From Clostridiales bacterium UBA1774 (GTDB taxonomy: Bacteria > Bacillota > Clostridia > Oscillospirales > Oscillospiraceae), in assembly GCA_002314635.1 (NCBI GenBank), contig DCGQ01000026.1, positions 1 through 9,053 on the forward strand: a DNA stretch of 9,053 bases, read 5' to 3'. Position 1 is the stretch's first letter. Each line of letters starts with the position of its first letter. A program made the translations under genes and the position numbers. Of the stretch, positions 5,711 through 9,053 are shown piece by piece. The notes under the pieces were generated by a model, which was not told where the DNA came from, ran no database searches, and saw only the letters and a program-made list of their open reading frames with translations.

Positions 5711-5825
5711 GTCATAAGGGGAAGGGTCTCCTTATGGGAAATGGTGATAACGCGAGAGCGTTGCACCCGGCAGCGGTTTTTCATGTGGCCGCTTCCGGAA
5801 AATATTTAAATAGGAGGAATTATAC
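5711..5825 (+). promoter_or_regulatory. Structured 5' leader of the S-layer mRNA
   Basis: The leader of about 115 bases can form three consecutive hairpins. Hairpin 1: CATAAGGGG (5713-5721) pairs with CTCCTTATG (5728-5736), nine pairs with one G-U, loop AAGGGT. Hairpin 2: AACGC (5749-5753) and GCGTT (5758-5762) closed by a GAGA (GNRA) tetraloop. Hairpin 3: CCGG-C-AGCGG (5767-5776) with CCGCT-T-CCGG (5789-5798), loop of 12. GGGT in loop 1 (5724-5727) is complementary to ACCC (5765-5768), allowing a short pseudoknot. An AU-rich tract (5799-5811) then leads into AGGAGG. A hairpin at the extreme 5' end is a known way to stabilise abundant mRNAs, which suits a surface-layer gene. I do not recognise a riboswitch class. 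Confidence 0.55.
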
Positions 5826-5829
5826 ATGA
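5734..5829 (+). CDS. Possible 31-codon leader ORF overlapping the S-layer start
   Basis: An ATG at 5734 opens a 31-codon frame (MGNGDNARALHPAAVFHVAA...) whose TGA stop overlaps the S-layer ATG as ATGA. GAAGGG (5721-5726) seven bases upstream could act as ribosome binding site, but that site and the ATG lie inside hairpin 1. The peptide resembles nothing I know and has no run of a single amino acid as attenuation leaders do. The frame also spans hairpins 2 and 3. It may well be chance, since the S-layer gene has its own strong AGGAGG. Confidence 0.22.
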   Translation: MGNGDNARALHPAAVFHVAASGKYLNRRNYT

Positions 5830-8219
5830 AGACTTTCAAGAAGTCCCTGTGCCTGGTTCTGGCCCTCGTGATGGTTCTTGGCCTCTGCATGGTTGGCGCC
5901 AACGCCGGTTACGAAGAGTACACCGACATTGAGACCGTCGCCGCCAATGAGTACGCTGATGCCATCAATCTCGTGACCGACCTGAAGTACATGGAAGGCG
6001 ATGAGGGCGGTTTCCGCCCCGAGGACGGCCTGACCCGCGCTGAGGCTGCCAAGCTGATCACCTACATGGTGCTCGATGCTGATGCTGCCAAGGCTTTCGG
6101 CGAAATGCGCGTCACCAGCGCTCCCTTTGAAGACGTTGCTGCCAGCTTCTGGGCTGCTAGCTACATCTCCTTCTGCAAGCAGAGAGGTTTCATTGCCGGC
6201 TACGGCGATGGCAACTTCGGCCCCGGCGACAAGCTCACCGGTATTCAGTTCGCTAAGATGCTGCTGGCTACCAAGGGCTACGGCGCCAAGGGCGAGTATG
6301 TCGGCGAAGGCTGGGATGTCGCTGTCTGGACTGATGCGACCATCCGCAAGCTGCTCATCTCCGGCGTTGACACCGCTGCTCAGGTTAAGCGCGGCGAGGC
6401 TGCTCAGTATATTGCCAATACCCTGATGAAGGTTCCTGCTGTTACCGTTGAATCCAACGGCCAGTACAAGGATGGCCAGACCTATGCTCAGGAGAAAGCG
6501 ATCACCACCAACTATGCTGTTGTCATTGCCAATGCTGCTACCGACGGCAATGTCAAGGGTCTGACCACTGTTGCTCTCTTCAATGGCAAGGACTACAAGG
6601 ATGCCATCACTCTGCCCATGACCGGCATTCCCGGCGACGAGAACCTGATCGGCCACGAGCTGCAGATCACCTACAAAGCCGGTACTGTCGGCACCTGCTA
6701 CATCTCCAACGATGTGACCTCCGTCATCACCGCTGCTGATTTCGCAAAGGATCCCAACGGTGCTGCTAACGTTGCTTTCCAGTTCCATAACTTCAAGGCC
6801 GGTACTGCCACTGATATGGCTACCATCGTGAAGTATGCTACCGGCAGCTACGCCAAGATCTCCGCTGATTACCTGCTCGGCTACATTGCCAGCTACACTG
6901 CTGCTGATGCTGCCAAGGGTGTTCTGGAGCAGATCGCTGTTGTTTACGGCGGCGCCGAAGATGTCGCTGTTGTTTACGGCAGCTTTGCCAAGACCGATGT
7001 CAACTCCTATGTGAAGCTGTATCAGGTCGGCACCATCAACAAGGCTACCATCCTTGAGACCAAGGAAGTCACTCTGACCTCCTCCAAGAAGGATGCTTCC
7101 GGCAACACCGTGTACAACGGTCTGGCTCTGGCCGGTGTTCCCTTCGTTGTCAACGCGGTTGATACTCAGGACAAGATCGCTCTGGGCAACACTGTGACCA
7201 TGGTCATGGTTGCTAACGGCGTGTACGCCGGTCTGGTTGATACCAAGGCTGCTGAAGTCGATACCAACGAGTATGTCTATGTTGTGAAGAACTACACCAA
7301 GGAATCCACCACCTCCACCGAGTACTCCTCCAAGCCTGTTACCACCAACTGGGTACAGTGCATCAACGCTGCCGGCGAAGTTGTCAACTATCAGACTAAG
7401 GATGCCTTCACCTATACCGGCGTCTACGCTCTGAGCAGCGAGACCGATAAGGGCGTGACCTACACCGCCTTCAAGTCTGCCGGCGATAAGGTCGTATGTC
7501 TGGAAAAGGCTGATTTCAAGGCCACCAAGGCTACCGTTGGCTCTGCAAACTACTACTTCGACAGCGCTGCTGTCCAGGCCTTCAAGGGCGAGCTGGACAC
7601 TCTGAAGGTTTCCCAGAACACTTCCTTCGCTGCCAACAACTTTAAATATGCTTACGCGATCGTCAGCAACGTTCGCGGCAACATCTACAACATCAACACC
7701 GCTTGGCTGACCGAGGCTGTTGCTGTTGTGGATAACACCAAGGTTGCTAACAGCTACATCTACATTACCGATGCTGATGTCAAGAATCCCACCACCGTGT
7801 GGACCGAGGCCGGCAATGTCACCAAGTACAACTTCTACCTGGATGGCGTTCTGACCGCTGATCAGCTCTTGGCTGCACCTGTTGCCAATGGCGGTTACTA
7901 TCTGTACTCCGTCAACAATGGCGTGTACACTCTGGATAACACCGGCGTTCTGGCTGCTGTCGTTACTGTCAACAAGACCAGCGCTGCTTACATCCTGAAT
8001 GGCAAGCTGACGGATAGCGCCAACAGCTTCGACGAAGACGACATCTCCGCTCTGAAGGTTGTTGATCTCCGCAAGAACGCTTCCATCACCACCATCGCTG
8101 AGCTGGCTGATGCTGCTCTGACCAATGACGGCGTTGTGTTCACTGTTATGTACACCAAGGTTGAAGCCGCTGGTGTCGTCAATGCAACTCCCTTCGGTGT
8201 CATCTACGTCATCGGCTAA
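5826..8219 (+). CDS. Secreted SLH-domain surface (S-layer-like) protein
   Basis: A 797-aa exported protein expected to coat the cell wall. Residues 1-27 are a Sec signal peptide: KTFKK, a hydrophobic core (8-24) and ANA before a likely cut after Ala27. SLH repeats follow: 31-80 with YTDI and LTRAEAAKLI (69-78), 99-148 with FEDV, GYGDGNFGPGDKLT and FAKML, and a degenerate third at about 160-202 with KRGEAAQYI. SLH domains bind pyruvylated secondary wall polymers; only repeat 1 keeps TRAE (repeat 2 has TGIQ, repeat 3 KRGE). Residues 205-797 are not recognised: rich in Ala, Val, Thr, Asn and Tyr, with few Cys, as in self-assembling or beta-rich surface proteins. AGGAGG (5812-5817) is eight bases before the ATG. 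Codon use differs from the neighbours, favouring GCT, GTT, AAG and AAC and avoiding GCG, as in highly expressed genes. The promoter, leader and terminator make it a single-gene unit. Confidence 0.9.
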   Translation: MKTFKKSLCLVLALVMVLGLCMVGANAGYEEYTDIETVAANEYADAINLVTDLKYMEGDEGGFRPEDGLTRAEAAKLITYMVLDADAAKAFGEMRVTSAPFEDVAASFWAASYISFCKQRGFIAGYGDGNFGPGDKLTGIQFAKMLLATKGYGAKGEYVGEGWDVAVWTDATIRKLLISGVDTAAQVKRGEAAQYIANTLMKVPAVTVESNGQYKDGQTYAQEKAITTNYAVVIANAATDGNVKGLTTVALFNGKDYKDAITLPMTGIPGDENLIGHELQITYKAGTVGTCYISNDVTSVITAADFAKDPNGAANVAFQFHNFKAGTATDMATIVKYATGSYAKISADYLLGYIASYTAADAAKGVLEQIAVVYGGAEDVAVVYGSFAKTDVNSYVKLYQVGTINKATILETKEVTLTSSKKDASGNTVYNGLALAGVPFVVNAVDTQDKIALGNTVTMVMVANGVYAGLVDTKAAEVDTNEYVYVVKNYTKESTTSTEYSSKPVTTNWVQCINAAGEVVNYQTKDAFTYTGVYALSSETDKGVTYTAFKSAGDKVVCLEKADFKATKATVGSANYYFDSAAVQAFKGELDTLKVSQNTSFAANNFKYAYAIVSNVRGNIYNINTAWLTEAVAVVDNTKVANSYIYITDADVKNPTTVWTEAGNVTKYNFYLDGVLTADQLLAAPVANGGYYLYSVNNGVYTLDNTGVLAAVVTVNKTSAAYILNGKLTDSANSFDEDDISALKVVDLRKNASITTIAELADAALTNDGVVFTVMYTKVEAAGVVNATPFGVIYVIG
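6933..6980 (+). repeat. Short in-frame direct repeat in the S-layer gene
   Basis: The 17-base sequence TCGCTGTTGTTTACGGC occurs at 6934-6950 and again at 6964-6980, a period of exactly 30 bases (ten codons). It encodes two adjacent copies of a (I/V)AVVYG strand, residues 370-375 and 380-385. A small duplication in a structural protein is the simplest reading; convergent beta-strand sequence with shared codons is the alternative. Confidence 0.6.
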
Positions 8220-8253
8220 TCAAAAACCTGAAAGATCTCTGATCTGAACTGTT

Positions 8254-8286
8254 CCGCCCCCGGGCTTCGGCCCGGGGGCGGTTTTT
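8254..8286 (+). terminator. Intrinsic terminator of the S-layer gene
   Basis: CCGCCCCCGGGC (8254-8265) pairs perfectly over 12 bases with 8270-8281 around a UUCG tetraloop, followed by TTTTTCTCTT. It lies 34 bases after the stop codon. This is a textbook high-efficiency terminator. Confidence 0.97.
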
Positions 8287-8344
8287 CTCTTGTATCAATC
8301 TCGCATTTATGCTATTCTATACCCCGTGCCCGGGAAATGAGGAC

Positions 8345-8375
8345 AAAAAAATCCCCCGGACGACTGCCCGGGGGA
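8345..8375 (-). terminator. Intrinsic terminator of secG
   Basis: On the minus strand TCCCCCGGGC pairs with GTCCGGGGGA (ten pairs, one G-U) around the loop AGTC, followed by seven T (8345-8351 on the plus strand are A). It begins 12 bases beyond the secG stop. The 58 bases between it and the S-layer terminator hold nothing I can identify. Confidence 0.95.
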
Positions 8376-8387
8376 GAAACACCGAAA

Positions 8388-8630
8388 TCACTCAATGATG
8401 TTGATGATGAGGGTCAGCACCACGAACACGATAGCGACCCACTTGGTATACTTGGCCAGCTTGGCATCCAGACTCTTGGCCTTGTTCTTGGCAAGGAAGG
8501 TGTCGGCCATGCCACCGATGGCACCGCTGAGACCGGCACTTTTGCCGGACTGGAACAGAACGATCAGAACAACAGCCAGAGCGGAGATGAGCTGCAGGAT
8601 CGTGAGAATGATCATCCATGCACTATTCAT
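8388..8630 (-). CDS. secG: Preprotein translocase subunit SecG
   Basis: An 80-aa membrane subunit of the SecYEG translocon that assists SecA-driven protein export. Two membrane segments are visible, residues 5-27 and 62-79, joined by the conserved cytoplasmic loop with LFQSGKSAGLSGAIGG (25-40), the clearest SecG signature. Length is normal for Gram-positive SecG. The ATG at 8630 is preceded by AAAGGG ten bases upstream, slightly distant but the only reasonable site. It is a single-gene unit with its own terminator, convergent with the S-layer gene and divergent from the TatD-family gene. In many Firmicutes secG is followed by rnr and smpB; here it is not. The adjacent exported surface protein would be a major client of the translocon, although secG is a general housekeeping gene. 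Confidence 0.96.
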   Translation of the reverse strand: MNSAWMIILTILQLISALAVVLIVLFQSGKSAGLSGAIGGMADTFLAKNKAKSLDAKLAKYTKWVAIVFVVLTLIINIIE

Positions 8631-8692
8631 TTTTTAGCATCCCTTTCAGTTTTGAAGGCTCACGGCTTCTGCCCGGCCTGTTTTTTCGTGCA

Positions 8693-8706
8693 TATTATGT
8701 TATCAT
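8693..8706 (+). promoter_or_regulatory. Candidate -10 region for the TatD-family gene
   Basis: On the plus strand TATTAT (8693-8698) and an extended -10 form TGT-TATCAT (8698-8706) lie 80-90 bases before the ATG at 8785. No strong -35 box stands at 16-18 bases; CTGTTT (8678-8683) is the best. The elements overlap the secG promoter on the other strand, so the two could compete. Confidence 0.3.
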
Positions 8707-8725
8707 AAGCCTGTCCCTTTTGCAA
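8697..8725 (-). promoter_or_regulatory. Candidate secG promoter
   Basis: On the minus strand TTGCAA (8720-8725) and TAACAT (8697-8702) are separated by 17 bases. The -35 box is fair and the -10 box matches four of six. A better-looking CATAAT lies three bases further downstream but would need a 20-base spacer. The predicted start lies near 8690, about 60 bases before the ATG. Confidence 0.45.
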
Positions 8726-8784
8726 GAGCTATTTTCTGCAGAACCCGATTTTTTACATCAAAACCGCAGGAGAAAGGAACTGCC

Positions 8785-9053
8785 ATGTATTTTGATACCC
8801 ACGCCCATTACTACGATGCCCGGTTTGACGAGGATCGGGATGCGCTGCTCTCCGCCCTGCCCGACCGGGGGGTGGGCTGCATCGTCAACTGCGGCGACCA
8901 TACGGATACCTCCGCATGGAGCGTGGAACTGAGCCGCCGCTATCCTTATATATACTGCGCCGTGGGCATCCACCCGGAGTCCGCCGGTGTCTACACGGAG
9001 GATGATCTGGTAAAGATCGAGACGCTGAGCCGGGAGGAAAAAGTTGTTGCCAT
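8785..9053 (+). CDS. tatD: TatD-family metal-dependent hydrolase, N-terminal part (cut by window edge)
   Basis: The first 89 complete codons of a TatD-family enzyme, a TIM-barrel metal-dependent hydrolase of the amidohydrolase superfamily; characterised members act as DNases on DNA ends. The N-terminus reads MYFDTHAHYYDARFDEDRDA: DTHAH (4-8) supplies two metal-binding histidines, and the FDEDR stretch is typical. INCGD-type residues occur at 33-38 (IVNCGD), and VGIHP (60-64) is the second family motif. The window ends at KVVA, just where the IGEIGLD-type motif would begin. The start is supported by AAGGA (8774-8778) six bases upstream. It is divergent from secG with a 154-base gap. The family usually has about 250-260 residues, so about two thirds is missing. 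Which TatD paralogue this is cannot be told. Confidence 0.92.
   Translation, partial: MYFDTHAHYYDARFDEDRDALLSALPDRGVGCIVNCGDHTDTSAWSVELSRRYPYIYCAVGIHPESAGVYTEDDLVKIETLSREEKVVA

Noticed and set aside
5820..6788. 322-codon open frame on the minus strand opposite the S-layer gene
   Set aside because: The strong codon bias of the S-layer gene keeps the opposite frame open. The translation has no recognisable fold, and no start signal was seen.
8254..8375. Two C/G-rich hairpins sharing the 9-mer GCCCGGGGG as a possible repeat element
   Set aside because: Each is explained as an intrinsic terminator for one of two convergent genes. The shared sequence is simple C/G runs and is not flanked by other similarity.
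1..9053. Defence system, prophage, insertion sequence, CRISPR array or tRNA/rRNA
   Set aside because: Both strands were read for transposase-like or phage-like frames, regularly spaced repeats and tRNA-like cloverleafs. None was found; all long genes are accounted for by envelope and housekeeping functions.

Overview
The window looks like a Clostridia chromosome, most likely from the Oscillospiraceae/Ruminococcaceae group of gut anaerobes. This is an inference from moderately high GC, strong GGAGG-type ribosome binding sites, an abundant-type SLH (S-layer homology) protein, and a membrane-anchored MurF-like ligase next to ddl. No 16S or other marker gene is present, so the genus cannot be fixed. 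There is no sign of a mobile element, CRISPR array, tRNA or rRNA. Almost all genes concern the cell envelope.

Layout from left to right. (1) Positions 1-2531 hold a minus-strand operon: an alpha/beta hydrolase, then a MurF-type ligase with an N-terminal membrane domain (8-nt overlap), then ddl, which is cut by the left edge. Ddl makes D-Ala-D-Ala and MurF attaches it to the peptidoglycan precursor, so the last two genes are consecutive steps. (2) Positions 2532-2723 are a compact divergent promoter region with a good sigma-A-type promoter on each strand and a small palindrome between them. (3) Positions 2724-5345 hold a plus-strand pair, a family 2 glycosyltransferase and a polytopic O-antigen ligase/polymerase-like protein, 3 nt apart and closed by a strong hairpin. 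(4) Positions 5346-5825 contain a previously unlisted 34-codon membrane-peptide ORF on the minus strand, a cluster of hairpins, an 18-nt palindrome, a promoter and a highly structured leader of about 115 nt. (5) Positions 5826-8219 encode a secreted SLH-domain surface protein, with a codon use unlike its neighbours and a UUCG-loop terminator. (6) Positions 8220-9053 hold secG on the minus strand with its own terminator, and the start of a divergent TatD-family hydrolase cut by the right edge.

How the parts fit together: precursor synthesis (ddl, murF), glycan building (glycosyltransferase and Wzy_C-type protein), an SLH surface protein that would bind a wall glycopolymer, and SecG of the Sec translocon that would export it. 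That the glycan pair builds the polymer bound by the SLH protein is only a suggestion from proximity.

The least ordinary stretch is 5400-5830. It holds the small membrane peptide, stacked hairpins, the operator-like palindrome next to the S-layer promoter, the three-hairpin leader, and a 31-codon leader ORF whose stop codon overlaps the S-layer start codon.
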